The notes under the pieces are model-generated. The model saw only the letters and a list, made by a program, of their open reading frames with translations. It was not told where the DNA came from and did no database searches. From assembly GCA_035517695.1 (NCBI GenBank), contig DATIYI010000082.1, forward strand, positions 9,795-73,794: DNA of 64,000 nucleotides. The letters run 5' to 3'. Positions 51,197-60,259 of the stretch are shown here, piece after piece. The position numbers and the translations under genes were made by a program. The DNA is from DATFVJ01 sp035517695. GTDB lineage: Bacteria; Actinomycetota; Actinomycetes; Streptosporangiales; Streptosporangiaceae. Each line of letters opens with the position of its first letter. The stretch's first letter is position 1.

Positions 51197-53844
51197 TGGA
51201 TGAGAAACTGACGCGCAAGAGCCAGGAGGCGCTCTCCGCCGCGGCGCGCCGCGCCACCGTGGACGGCAACCCGCATGTCGACCCGGCGCACTTGCTGGTA
51301 ACCCTCGTGGAGCAGCCGGGTGGCACCGCCGCGCCGCTGCTGCGCGGCATCGGCGCTGATCCGGCCGAGGTGCGGCGCCAGGCCGAGGAGGTGCTCGCGA
51401 GACTGCCCCGTGCCGCCGGGCAGACGGTGAGCGTTCCCGGGCTGTCACGCCAGCTCGCCACCGTGCTCAACACCGCTGGACAGCGCGCTCGCGAATTGCA
51501 GGACGAGTACGTGTCGACTGAGCACCTGCTCGTCGGCTTGGCCGCAGACGGCGGGGACATCGCCGCGCTGCTGCGCCGGGTGGGGGCGGGCCCTGCCGAG
51601 CTGCTCGGCGCATTCCAGAAGGTGCGCGGGAGTGCCAAGGTCACGTCCGAGGATCCAGAGGGCACCTACAAGGCGCTCGAGAAGTACGGCGTCGACCTGA
51701 CCGAGCGCGCACGCGACGGGAAGCTCGACCCGGTCATCGGCAGGGACTCAGAGATCCGCCGGGTCATCCAGGTCCTGTCCCGGCGGACCAAGAACAACCC
51801 GGTGCTCATCGGCGAGCCGGGCGTCGGCAAGACCGCCGTCGTCGAGGGCCTGGCACAGCGGATCGTCGCCGGAGACGTTCCCGAATCGCTGCGCGGAAAG
51901 CGGCTGGTGGCGCTTGACCTCGGTGCGATGGTGGCGGGCGCCAAGTACCGGGGCGAGTTTGAGGAACGGCTGAAGGCCGTGCTGAGCGAGATCAAGGACA
52001 GCGAAGGCCAGGTCATCACGTTCATCGACGAGCTGCATACGGTCGTCGGGGCGGGCGCGGCCGAAGGCGCGATGGACGCGGGCAACATGCTCAAGCCCAT
52101 GCTCGCCCGCGGTGAATTGCGCATGGTGGGCGCCACCACGCTGGACGAGTACCGCGAGCGGATTGAGAAGGATGCGGCCCTCGAGCGCCGGTTCCAGCAG
52201 GTGTACGTGGGTGAACCGTCCGTCGAGGACACGATCGCGATCCTGCGCGGGCTGAAGGGCCGTTACGAGGCGCACCACCAGGTGCAGATCTCCGATGCCG
52301 CGCTGATCGCGGCGGCGTCCCTGTCCGACAGGTACATCACGGGCCGGTTCCTGCCCGACAAGGCGATCGACCTCGTTGACGAGGCCGCGTCACGGCTGCG
52401 CATGGAGATCGACTCGCGGCCAGTGGAGATCGACGAACTGCAGCGCATCGTGGACCGGATGAAGATGGAGGAAATGGCGCTCGCCAGGGAAGATGACCCG
52501 GCGAGCAAGGCGAGGCTCGAGCGGCTCCGCCGCGACCTGGCCGATCGGCAGGAGCAGCTCACCGCGCTCAGCGCCAGGTGGGAGCGGGAGAAGGCGAGCC
52601 TGAACAAGGTTGGTGAGCTGAAGAAGCGGCTCGATGAGTTGAAGGTGGAGGCCGAACGCGCGCAGCGGGAGGGATCCCTCGAAACGGCCTCCAGGCTCAT
52701 GTACGCGGAGATCCCCGCCCTCGAACGCGAACTCGCCGAGGCGAGCGGAGCCGGGGGCGACGGTACCGTGAGCGGTGCCGCGGGCAACGGTGCCGCGGGC
52801 GGCGTTCTCGATGGCGGCCCCCCGATGGTGAAGGAAGAGGTGGGTCCCGACGACGTCGCGGAGGTCGTGTCGTCGTGGACAGGCATTCCGGCCGGGCGGC
52901 TCCTCGAAGGCGAGACGGGGAAACTCCTGCGGATGGAGGACGAGCTCGGCAAGCGACTGGTCGGCCAGTCCCGGGCGGTCCAGGCGGTGTCCGATGCGGT
53001 TCGCCGCGCCAGGGCCGGAGTGTCCGACCCTGATCGACCGACCGGTTCGTTCCTGTTCCTTGGGCCGACCGGTGTAGGTAAGACGGAGCTTGCGAGGGCA
53101 CTCGCCGAGTTCCTGTTCGACGACGAGCGCGCCATGGTCCGCATCGACATGAGCGAGTACGGCGAGAAGCATTCCGTCGCCCGCCTCGTCGGCGCACCGC
53201 CGGGCTACATCGGCTATGAGGAAGGTGGCCAGCTCACCGAGACCGTCCGGCGCAGGCCGTACTGCGTCGTGCTGCTCGATGAGGTGGAAAAGGCGCATCC
53301 GGAGGTCTTCGACGTCCTACTGCAGGTCCTCGACGACGGACGGCTCACTGACGGGCAGGGACGCACGGTCGACTTCCGTAACACGATCCTGATCCTCACC
53401 TCCAATCTCGGATCCCAGTTCCTCGCCGACCCCGCCCTCGAGGGGAACGCACGGCGAGACGCCGTGATGAACGTCGTCCGCACCACCTTCAAGCCGGAGT
53501 TCCTCAACCGGCTCGACGACGTGATCCTGTTCAGCGCGCTATCCACGGAGGAGCTCAGCCAGATCGTGGACCTGCAGGTCGAGCGGCTCGCTAAGCGCCT
53601 CGCGGATCGGCGGCTGACGTTGCACGTCTCCGCCGCGGCACGTGAATGGCTCGCGCTGACCGGGTTCGACCCGGTCTACGGCGCCCGGCCGCTGCGGCGG
53701 CTTGTGCAGTCCGCGATCGGTGATCAGCTCGCCAGGTCCCTCCTCGCCGGACAGATCAAGGAAGGCGACGAGGTTCGGGTGGACCTAGACGAAGCGGCCG
53801 ACGCGCTGACCGTCCGGCCGGCCGACGCCCGCGTCGTCAGCTGA
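51196..53844 (+). CDS. clpB: ClpB disaggregase
   Basis: Hexameric Hsp100 disaggregase of 882 residues working with DnaK/DnaJ/GrpE. N domain: KLTRKSQEALSAAARRATVD. AAA1 has Walker A GEPGVGKT and FIDELHTVVGAGAAEGAMDA. The coiled-coil M domain (~400-540) includes LTALSARWEREKASLNKVGE and then a Gly/Ala-rich insert (AGGDGTVSGAAGNGAAGG) before VKEEVGPDDVAEVVSSWTGI. AAA2 has FLFLGPTGVGKTELARALAE, LLDEVEKAHPEVFDVLLQ and GARPLRRLVQSAI. The ATG at 51196 overlaps the hspR TGA by one base; the GTG just before it is the alternative. Operon membership puts it under the same HAIR control. Confidence 0.96.
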   Translation: MDEKLTRKSQEALSAAARRATVDGNPHVDPAHLLVTLVEQPGGTAAPLLRGIGADPAEVRRQAEEVLARLPRAAGQTVSVPGLSRQLATVLNTAGQRARELQDEYVSTEHLLVGLAADGGDIAALLRRVGAGPAELLGAFQKVRGSAKVTSEDPEGTYKALEKYGVDLTERARDGKLDPVIGRDSEIRRVIQVLSRRTKNNPVLIGEPGVGKTAVVEGLAQRIVAGDVPESLRGKRLVALDLGAMVAGAKYRGEFEERLKAVLSEIKDSEGQVITFIDELHTVVGAGAAEGAMDAGNMLKPMLARGELRMVGATTLDEYRERIEKDAALERRFQQVYVGEPSVEDTIAILRGLKGRYEAHHQVQISDAALIAAASLSDRYITGRFLPDKAIDLVDEAASRLRMEIDSRPVEIDELQRIVDRMKMEEMALAREDDPASKARLERLRRDLADRQEQLTALSARWEREKASLNKVGELKKRLDELKVEAERAQREGSLETASRLMYAEIPALERELAEASGAGGDGTVSGAAGNGAAGGVLDGGPPMVKEEVGPDDVAEVVSSWTGIPAGRLLEGETGKLLRMEDELGKRLVGQSRAVQAVSDAVRRARAGVSDPDRPTGSFLFLGPTGVGKTELARALAEFLFDDERAMVRIDMSEYGEKHSVARLVGAPPGYIGYEEGGQLTETVRRRPYCVVLLDEVEKAHPEVFDVLLQVLDDGRLTDGQGRTVDFRNTILILTSNLGSQFLADPALEGNARRDAVMNVVRTTFKPEFLNRLDDVILFSALSTEELSQIVDLQVERLAKRLADRRLTLHVSAAAREWLALTGFDPVYGARPLRRLVQSAIGDQLARSLLAGQIKEGDEVRVDLDEAADALTVRPADARVVS

Positions 53845-54439
53845 TCGTGCCGTCGGCGGGATCGAGTTCGTCGAGCAGCCTGTCGTAGCTGTCCTCGGGC
53901 AGGCCGAGGTCGTTGCGGATCCGGTATCGCAGATTGAGCAGTAGCCGCAGCTCGGTACTGACGTCGTCGCCAAGCGCAGGCGGCGGCGGGCTCGTCGCAC
54001 CCCCGGGCAGGCAGAGTTCCACGCCTGCCGTCACCCAGCCAAGGGCGCCTGGCAGGTCGGACTGTTCAAGCAACAGTTCACCAACCAGGTCACAGACCCG
54101 GGGGTCGCGCGGGCCTTCAGCCTTGAGCTGACCGACGAGGGTTGCTGCCTGATCCGAATCGCCAAGCAGGTAGAGTGCGCGCGCGAGCGGCGCGCGGGGA
54201 TCGACAAAGGTGTCCCCTCCATCGGCGATCGCCTGCCGGAAGGCGCCTGCCGCCTCGGCCGGATCGTCGGCGAGCAGCCACTGTTCCCCGGCCCGTAGGT
54301 ACGCCTCGGCACGGGACATTCCGCCATCCTGGTCGGCAGTTCCTGCGAGCCTGGACATACGCAGTGCCGCGGTGAGATGGTCACCACGGCTTGCCGCGTC
54401 GAACTCGATCGCGTCGAAGAGATCGTCGGTAAGCTGCAC
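53837..54439 (-). CDS. TPR-like protein convergent with clpB
   Basis: A 200-residue helical protein. Repeated helix pairs such as RAEAYLRAGEQWLLADDPAE, AAGAFRQAIADGG, LARALYLLGDSDQAATLVGQ and LVGELLLEQSDLPGALGWVT have tetratricopeptide spacing. The C-terminus has ELRLLLNLRYRIRNDLGLPE with DSYDRLLDEL, a block recalled from Streptomyces proteins near the heat-shock genes. Its 3' end overlaps the clpB 3' end by 8 bp. It probably acts as a protein-protein scaffold; no partner is known. Confidence 0.75.
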   Translation of the reverse strand: MQLTDDLFDAIEFDAASRGDHLTAALRMSRLAGTADQDGGMSRAEAYLRAGEQWLLADDPAEAAGAFRQAIADGGDTFVDPRAPLARALYLLGDSDQAATLVGQLKAEGPRDPRVCDLVGELLLEQSDLPGALGWVTAGVELCLPGGATSPPPPALGDDVSTELRLLLNLRYRIRNDLGLPEDSYDRLLDELDPADGTIS

Positions 54440-54515
54440 AATCTTGACGCTACCCAGCTACGGCCCGTTTTCAACGCCGTATCGGCGCATCCGGTGCATC
54501 TGGTTCAAAACCGTT

Positions 54516-56246
54516 CTAGCGACGTGACCGTTCTAGCGCATCCCAGAATCCACGGCGCAGCGCCTGCCGAACCTCGTCATGCAGCAAGAAGTCGATCGGC
54601 AGCGCGGAACCCTGCAGCAGCCGTGCCTCCAAATCGGAAGGCATTCGCGGTTTCCTCGCAAGTACCGCCTCCAGCCAGAGCGCGGGCGCATCGCGGGCCA
54701 CAGAATCGCCGAACTCGATCCCTTCTGCATGCGCGGCCGCGGTGGCGTCGGCGAGCGTCGCGGTGGGTGGCGCGGCCTGCTGCCGTCCGCCGACCGCAGC
54801 AGGCGGTGGGCGGTCGTGTGCGCCGCGCGGCGACACGTATGCGCCGGTCACGGGAGTCACGGGAGTCGTAGGGCTGGTGCGGGTCCTGGGGGTCGTGGAG
54901 GCTATGGGGGCTGCGCGGGCTGCGGCAGGCGCTGCCCTGCCACCCGAGGGCTGTGCTTGCGCTGGGCGCGTGAGCGCGCCTGCTGACGCCACCCCAGATC
55001 CTGACATCCCAGGCCTTGACGCCATCCCAGGCCCTGACGCCACCCCAGCGCCTGACGACACTCCAGGCCCTGACGACACTCCAGGCGCTGAGGACACTCC
55101 AGGCGCTGAGGGCCCTGAGGACACTGCAGGCTCTAAGGGCGCTGAGGACACTCCAGGCGCTGAGGACACTCCAGAATCAGGCGTTACCCCAGGCGCCACC
55201 GCGGGCCCAGGGGTCACCTCAGACCCGGACGGCGCTGTCGGACCAGAACGCATAGCGGGGGTCGCGGTGCTTGCGGACATCGCGCGCCGGTGGTCCGGCG
55301 CCGACGGCACCGAGGATACGGGCGGCGCAGGCACCGGCGCCGGCGCAGGCGCCGATGTCGGTGCGGCGTACAACTGTGGCGGCACCTCAAGCGACGCGGC
55401 GGCATGTGCGGGCTCAGGGGCGAGTTCGCGACGCAAGGGCTGGCCGGCCGATGCTTGCCGGGCGGCCGGTCCTGCGACAGGCTCCGGGCGCGGCTGAGCG
55501 CCGGGCGTCTCCTGCCGCACCGGCCGCTCGTGCCTGTGCGAGTGCCCGGACGCATTGGCGGGAGACGAGTAGATCGCAGGCGGCCGCTCGTTCAGATCTG
55601 CGCCTGATCCGGCGTGCGCGCCGCGCCCGCCAACTGCGGCGTGCCCGTTCACGAGCGGTGCGCCGACGTACTGCCCGCCCGCATAGTGATCGGGGTACTC
55701 GGCGCCGGCCTCGGCGAGCAAGCTCACATGAGGTCCGAGTTGCGCAGCGCTCACCTCGATGATCGCATCGCATTCCTGTCGGAGCAGACGGGCGATCGTC
55801 CAGTTACCGTCCACCGTGACATGCACCAGCGTGACCCGCAGGCCGAGATCCTGCACCTCCCCTATCACGTGCGCTAGGTCTTCCGCAGCGGTCACAATCA
55901 CCGCCTCGCTGATGGCCTGGTTACGGGCCAGGGTCGACAGATCACGGTGGATCTCGGTGTCGACTCCCGCAGGCCGGCCTGGGCGCATCCGGGCAAGCCG
56001 CAGTTTAAGTCCGGGCAGGTCGGCAAGTGAGTCATGGTCTGGGGTCCTGCGGCCCTCGACGGCCGCCTCGTACCAATAGCACCGCAGCAACGGAAGCCCG
56101 CAACGCTCGGTCGCCAGGTCGCTCAGCAGGTTCAGCAGGCCGGCGTAGTCCCAGGACACAGACTTCCGGTGGGGGGTCCCATGAACAGCCATTGCGCCGT
56201 CCGCGAGCACGTAGCCCGCATCCACGAACAGCGCGCACCGATCCAT
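54516..56246 (-). CDS. NYN-domain (PIN-like) protein with repetitive linker
   Basis: A 576-residue protein. The N-terminal ~180 residues form a NYN domain: MDRCALFVDAGYVLADGAMA (first Asp), DTEIHRDLSTLARNQAISEA (acidic residues), VIVTAAEDLAHVIGEVQDLG and LRVTLVHVTVDGNWTIARLL. NYN proteins are metal-dependent RNases. A ~280-residue Pro/Ala/Ser/Gly linker built of GVSSAP-type repeats follows. The C-terminal ~75 residues (AAHAEGIEFGDSVARDAPAL, LHDEVRQALRRGFWDAL) look folded and conserved. RNase activity is inferred from the fold only. Confidence 0.8.
   Translation of the reverse strand: MDRCALFVDAGYVLADGAMAVHGTPHRKSVSWDYAGLLNLLSDLATERCGLPLLRCYWYEAAVEGRRTPDHDSLADLPGLKLRLARMRPGRPAGVDTEIHRDLSTLARNQAISEAVIVTAAEDLAHVIGEVQDLGLRVTLVHVTVDGNWTIARLLRQECDAIIEVSAAQLGPHVSLLAEAGAEYPDHYAGGQYVGAPLVNGHAAVGGRGAHAGSGADLNERPPAIYSSPANASGHSHRHERPVRQETPGAQPRPEPVAGPAARQASAGQPLRRELAPEPAHAAASLEVPPQLYAAPTSAPAPAPVPAPPVSSVPSAPDHRRAMSASTATPAMRSGPTAPSGSEVTPGPAVAPGVTPDSGVSSAPGVSSAPLEPAVSSGPSAPGVSSAPGVSSGPGVSSGAGVASGPGMASRPGMSGSGVASAGALTRPAQAQPSGGRAAPAAARAAPIASTTPRTRTSPTTPVTPVTGAYVSPRGAHDRPPPAAVGGRQQAAPPTATLADATAAAHAEGIEFGDSVARDAPALWLEAVLARKPRMPSDLEARLLQGSALPIDFLLHDEVRQALRRGFWDALERSRR
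54990..55180 (-). repeat. 18-bp-type tandem repeats in the NYN gene linker
   Basis: Units like gacgacactccaggccct and gaggacactccaggcgct recur about ten times with small changes. On the minus strand they encode the GVSSAP/GVSSGP repeats. Confidence 0.75.
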
Positions 56247-56404
56247 GCGACACCGTCCTTCCCTCGACGCGAGACCATATCAGTGCCCAAACCGTCACCA
56301 TGAGGGGGCCGCGAACGCATTCCGGGCGCTCCCGCAGGGTAATCAAGTCCGCTCTTGGCGTAAGCGTTTCCACCTGTCCGACTAGTCTCGGCAGAATGCC
56401 TCGC

Positions 56405-57439
56405 ATGCGGCTTCTTGTGCTGGGGGGTACCCGGTTTCTTGGACGCGCCATCGTTGACGAGGCGGTGCGGCGCGGTTACGACGTCACGACGTTCACACGG
56501 GGCCTGAGCGGGGAGCCGCGGCCGGGTGCCGAGGCCCTGCACGGAGACCGTACCAGCCTCGGTGACCTTTCCGGACTGGCAAAACGAGATTGGGACGCGG
56601 TCATCGACACATCGGTGCTCGCGCCCGCCCACGTAGCAGCCTCGGCCGGCCTGCTCGCCCACCACGCCGGGCACTACACGTATGTGTCGAGCCTGCGGGC
56701 CTACCGCGATTGGCCCCGCTCGGGGGTGGATGAGGATTCACCGACCCACGAATGCCCACCCGACGCGGCAGGTGATCTGACCTACGGCGTTCTCAAGGCG
56801 GGGTCGGAGCGTGCGGCCGCCCGGGCGTTCCCCGGCCGGTGCCTGCTGGTGCGGGCGGGCGTCATCGTGGGACCGCACGAAACACCGCCGCGGCTGCCTT
56901 GGTGGCTTGAGCGAGTGGCGGCCGGAGGCCAGATACTCGCGCCAGGCCGCCCCGATGACGGGATCCGCCTCATTGACGTTCGCGATCTCGCTGCCTGGAT
57001 CATTGACAACGCACGCAGGCAAATCCCTGGCGCGGTGGATATTCCCGGCTCGGACCGCAGCACGTTCGGCGATCTGCTCGCGGCCTGCGTGGACGTGACC
57101 AGCGCGCACCGCGGCGGCCCGGTTCCCGAGCTGGTCTGGACTGCCCACGAGATCCTCCTCGACGCGGGCGTCCAGCCCTGGTGGGAGTTGCCAATCTGGG
57201 CCCCGCCAGTAGCGGATTGGGCAGGCACCTGGCAGGTCTCAGGCGAGCGCGCGCGCATGACGGGCATGCATTACCGCCGGTTGACCGACACTGTGCGTGA
57301 CACCTGGGCGTGGCTGCGTCAGGGGACGGCGGCCACCGGCGGCCCGGCTGCGGAGGTAGCCGCGGCACAGCTGGGCGCCAAGGTTGGTGTCGGGCTCGAT
57401 CCCGCCAGGGAACGCAAGATCCTGGCTACCTCCCGCTGA
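56405..57439 (+). CDS. NAD-dependent epimerase/dehydratase-family protein
   Basis: A 344-residue short-chain (extended SDR) protein. The Rossmann start is MRLLVLGGTRFLGRAIVDEA (GGTxFxG). Further blocks: FTRGLSGEPRPGAEALHGDR, WDAVIDTSVLAPAHVAAS, HYTYVSSLRAYRDWPRSGVD, YGVLKAGSERAAARAFPGRC (catalytic-type Tyr/Lys), and LVRAGVIVGPHETPPRLPWW. The C-terminus has ADWAGTWQVSGERARMTGMH. The ATG at 56405 matches the usual family start; ATG 56396 would add three residues. Neither has a strong ribosome site. Substrate unknown, perhaps a nucleotide sugar. Confidence 0.82.
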   Translation: MRLLVLGGTRFLGRAIVDEAVRRGYDVTTFTRGLSGEPRPGAEALHGDRTSLGDLSGLAKRDWDAVIDTSVLAPAHVAASAGLLAHHAGHYTYVSSLRAYRDWPRSGVDEDSPTHECPPDAAGDLTYGVLKAGSERAAARAFPGRCLLVRAGVIVGPHETPPRLPWWLERVAAGGQILAPGRPDDGIRLIDVRDLAAWIIDNARRQIPGAVDIPGSDRSTFGDLLAACVDVTSAHRGGPVPELVWTAHEILLDAGVQPWWELPIWAPPVADWAGTWQVSGERARMTGMHYRRLTDTVRDTWAWLRQGTAATGGPAAEVAAAQLGAKVGVGLDPARERKILATSR

Positions 57440-57474
57440 ACGCCCATTCGCCCGCCGACCAATACGCTCATCCC

Positions 57475-58011
57475 ATGAGTGACCGCGATGATCTGCTGCA
57501 GGAGATCCGGACGACGGCGGTCGTGCACGGCGACTTCACACTTTCCTCCGGCCAAAGGGCCACCTGGTACATCGATCTGCGGCGGATTCTGCTCGACGGG
57601 CGGATCGCACCGCTGGCCGGCCGGGTGCTGCTCGACGCCACCAGCGACCTGGATTATCAGGCAGTCGGTGGCCTCACTCTCGGCGCGGATCCGGTCGCAT
57701 CGGCGATGATGCACGTAGCGGCGTGCCGTGGCGTGCATCTCGACAGTTTCGTCGTGCGTAAGTCGGAGAAGGCGCACGGCCTGCAGCGCCGCATCGAAGG
57801 TCCTGACGTGGCGGGCCGCAGGGTGCTCGCCGTCGAGGACACGTCCACCACCGGCAACTCGGTCCTGACCGCAGTCGACGCGCTGCTGGAGGCAGGCGCC
57901 GAGGTCGTCGGCGTCGCGGTACTGGTCGAACGTGGCGCACGTCAGCGGGTCGCGGAGCGCGGCCTGCGGTACCGCGCCGTCTACGAACTCGCCGATCTCG
58001 CCCTCGAGTGA
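57475..58011 (+). CDS. pyrE: Orotate phosphoribosyltransferase
   Basis: Converts orotate and PRPP to OMP in pyrimidine synthesis. The 178-residue protein has RDDLLQEIRTTAVVHGDFTL, SSGQRATWYIDLRRILLDGR, GGLTLGADPVASAMMHVA, SFVVRKSEKAHGLQRRIEGP and the PRPP loop RRVLAVEDTSTTGNSVLTAV. The ATG at 57475 matches the family start and lies 35 bp after the epimerase gene. Confidence 0.95.
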   Translation: MSDRDDLLQEIRTTAVVHGDFTLSSGQRATWYIDLRRILLDGRIAPLAGRVLLDATSDLDYQAVGGLTLGADPVASAMMHVAACRGVHLDSFVVRKSEKAHGLQRRIEGPDVAGRRVLAVEDTSTTGNSVLTAVDALLEAGAEVVGVAVLVERGARQRVAERGLRYRAVYELADLALE

Positions 58012-58050
58012 GTCACGTAGCGAGGAAGCGCGCCGCCCGCGCACTCCCGC

Positions 58051-58345
58051 TGATGCGCTCGAGACCCCTGGTGCCGATGGATCCCGCTGATGCGCTTGAG
58101 AACAATGGTATCGATAGGCGCCATCGATGCGTGGGACCCCTGGGTTTCCAGGGACCTCTGGGGTCGCTGGGATCGATGATGCGTAGGGACCCTGGCGCCG
58201 TCGCGGCCAAATGATGCCTGAGACCCTGGCGCCGGCCGGCCAGCAATGCCTCGGAACCCTGACGCGGCTACGGCCCGGTGATGCCTGAGACCTTTGGCGC
58301 CACTGCGACAATGATGCGCTTGGCACCCCGTGGCACGTGGTGGGT
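58051..58345. repeat. Degenerate 32-37 bp tandem repeat array downstream of pyrE
   Basis: Eight copies of a unit beginning tgatgc (variants cgatgc, caatgc) and continuing like g.(t/c)gagaccctggcgcc start at 58051, 58088, 58125, 58177, 58212, 58244, 58279 and 58312. Spacing is 37, 37, 52, 35, 32, 35 and 33 bp. No gene is credible in this 360-bp interval. Repeats are too degenerate and spacers too short for CRISPR. Confidence 0.7.
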
Positions 58346-58368
58346 CGCCTCCGCACGCAGTGGTTGGG

Positions 58369-58809
58369 TCAACTCTGCACGGAGAAGATCCACGGCTGCG
58401 CGGCGGGCGGACGCTGCTTGTTCCCGTGCACGAAGACGGCCGCGCAACCCGGATCGTTGATCTGTACCTGAAGTGGCGCCCGCCCGAACCGTAGCGTGGC
58501 TCCCCGGGGCAGGGCCGTGTTGTCGGATTGCAGGATGTTGCCGTTGCCTGAGTCTTTGACGAATACCGCGCAAGGTGCACGGATGATCTTGATGAGCAGT
58601 AGCGGCGCGGTGGTCGTGCTTCGCTGATCGGCTGCCCGCGTTGCCGAGGATGTCGGCGTCGTGGTTGATGTGTGTGGCGGCTTCCTACTGGAAAGGGCAC
58701 CGCGCAGGGCGATCACGCCCACGACCACGAGCGCGAGCGCGGCTACCCCGACCACTCCCAGTAGCAGGTAGCGGCCTAGGCCCCGCGGATCTGATCGGTG
58801 ACGGCCCAC
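58369..58809 (-). CDS. Membrane-anchored protein with RodZ-C-like domain
   Basis: About 146 residues. It begins at GTG 58809 (GRHRSDPRGLGRYLLLGVVG), with one TM helix at ~14-36 (LLLGVVGVAALALVVVGVIA), a Ser/Thr-rich spacer, then a C-terminal beta domain: CAVFVKDSGNGNILQSDNTA, LPRGATLRFGRAPLQVQIND, PGCAAVFVHGNKQ. The order (property strand, release strand, LPxGATLRF, APLxVxxxDxxxxxVxVxG) resembles DUF4115 of RodZ. The ribosome site is not obvious and the frame extends upstream. Function unknown; an envelope role is inference. Confidence 0.65.
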   Translation of the reverse strand: MGRHRSDPRGLGRYLLLGVVGVAALALVVVGVIALRGALSSRKPPHTSTTTPTSSATRAADQRSTTTAPLLLIKIIRAPCAVFVKDSGNGNILQSDNTALPRGATLRFGRAPLQVQINDPGCAAVFVHGNKQRPPAAQPWIFSVQS

Positions 58810-59129
58810 AGGGGGAGAGTAGCCCCTGCCGGTGCCTCTATCGACGCGAGCGCAGCTTTCCCCGCCGTACCTTGAGGACTTCGCTGACTGCACCACGAGC
58901 GAGATAACCGAGATTATCCCTACGGCGGCTAACGTGCGCATGCGGATGCGGAAGGCGACCCAGGCTGCGCGCGGACAAACCGCCTCGCCGAACGGATCGC
59001 CCGGTGTGCACAGCGAATTCTGAGGTCCTCAACAGCGGCTCGACCGCCCTGATGCCGAAAATTAGCCGGGTTAGGCACCCGCGATTTCTGAGTGTATCCG
59101 CGCCAGCACCCGCCGCAGTCAGCTCACAT

Positions 59130-59187
59130 TTCGCCACGCGGGTATGACTCAGAGATACTTCGCCACGCGGGTATGACTCAGAGATAC
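59130..59187 (+). repeat. Exact 29-bp tandem duplication upstream of fba
   Basis: Two identical copies (59130-59158 and 59159-59187; unit starts ttcgccacgcgggtatgac) lie 52-109 bp before the fba start codon, in the expected promoter region. The remaining ~320 bp back to the RodZ-C-like gene shows no gene. Confidence 0.9.
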
Positions 59188-59238
59188 TGGGGGAACGCCA
59201 GTTGGCGCACGCAGCAGTTCGGAGGGAGATGACCCGAG

Positions 59239-60258
59239 ATGCCGATCGCGACACCTGAGGTCTACACGCAGATGCTCGACAGGGCCAAGGAGCACGGTTT
59301 CGCATATCCCGCGATCAATGTTACTTCGAGCCAGACCCTCAACGCCGCACTGCGCGGTTTCGCGGACGCGGAAAGTGACGGGATAGTCCAGGTATCCACC
59401 GGCGGCGCCGAGTATCTGTCAGGTGCTGCGGTCAAAGACATGGTGACGGGCGCCGCGGCGCTCGCCGCTTTCGCCCGCACCGTGGCGGATAAATACCCCA
59501 TGCACATCGCGTTGCATACCGATCACTGCCCGGCCGGAAAGCTCGACGGCTACATGCGCCCGCTGGTAAAGCTCTCGCAGGAACGGGTCGCCCGAGGCGA
59601 AGACCCGCTGTTCCAGTCCCACATGTGGGACGGCTCCGCGATACCTCTCGCCGAGAACCTCCGGACTGCCGCGGAACTGCTGGCCGAGTGCGCCAAGGCG
59701 AAGATCATCATGGAACTCGAGATCGGCGTCGTCGGCGGCGAGGAGGATGGCGTCGTCGGCGAGATCAACGAGAAGCTCTACACCACGCCGGAGGACGCAC
59801 TTTCCACCGCGGACGCTCTCGGGCTCGGCGAGCGCGGCCGGTACATGCTCGCCGCCACCTTCGGCAACGTGCACGGTGTCTACAAGCCAGGAAATGTCAA
59901 GCTGCGGCCGTCGATCCTCAAGGAGATCCAGGAAGCGGTCGGCGCCAAATACGGCGCGAACAAGCCGTTCGAACTCGTGTTCCACGGCGGATCGGGTTCC
60001 GCGCTCGAGGAGATCAGGGAGGCGATCTCCTACGGGGTCGTCAAGATGAATGTGGACACTGACACCCAGTACGCGTATACCCGGCCGATTGCCGGCTTCA
60101 TGTTCACCCACTACGACGGCGTGCTCAAGATCGATGGCGAGGTCGGCAACAAGAAGGATTACGACCCGCGCGCCCACGGGAAGGCCGGCGAGGCAGGAAT
60201 GGCCGCTCGCGTCACGACGGCGTGCGAGGACCTGCTATCGGCGGGCCACCGGCTCTGA
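59239..60258 (+). CDS. fba: Class II fructose-bisphosphate aldolase
   Basis: Zinc-dependent glycolytic/gluconeogenic aldolase, 339 residues. Signatures: FAYPAINVTSSQTLNAALRG, IALHTDHCPAGKLDGYMRPL with Asp and His metal/catalytic residues, LFQSHMWDGSAIPLAENLRT, IIMELEIGVVGGEEDGVVGE, ATFGNVHGVYKPGNVKLRPS with zinc His, ELVFHGGSGSALEEIREAIS, and GVVKMNVDTDTQYAYTRPI. GGAGGGAG lies 10-15 bases before the ATG. It is followed after one base by DUF3151, as in Streptomyces. Confidence 0.97.
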   Translation: MPIATPEVYTQMLDRAKEHGFAYPAINVTSSQTLNAALRGFADAESDGIVQVSTGGAEYLSGAAVKDMVTGAAALAAFARTVADKYPMHIALHTDHCPAGKLDGYMRPLVKLSQERVARGEDPLFQSHMWDGSAIPLAENLRTAAELLAECAKAKIIMELEIGVVGGEEDGVVGEINEKLYTTPEDALSTADALGLGERGRYMLAATFGNVHGVYKPGNVKLRPSILKEIQEAVGAKYGANKPFELVFHGGSGSALEEIREAISYGVVKMNVDTDTQYAYTRPIAGFMFTHYDGVLKIDGEVGNKKDYDPRAHGKAGEAGMAARVTTACEDLLSAGHRL

Positions 60259-60259
60259 G

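Noticed and set aside
58051..58345. CRISPR-like array
   Set aside because: Units are adjacent and degenerate, without unique spacers of constant length, and no cas gene is present in the window.
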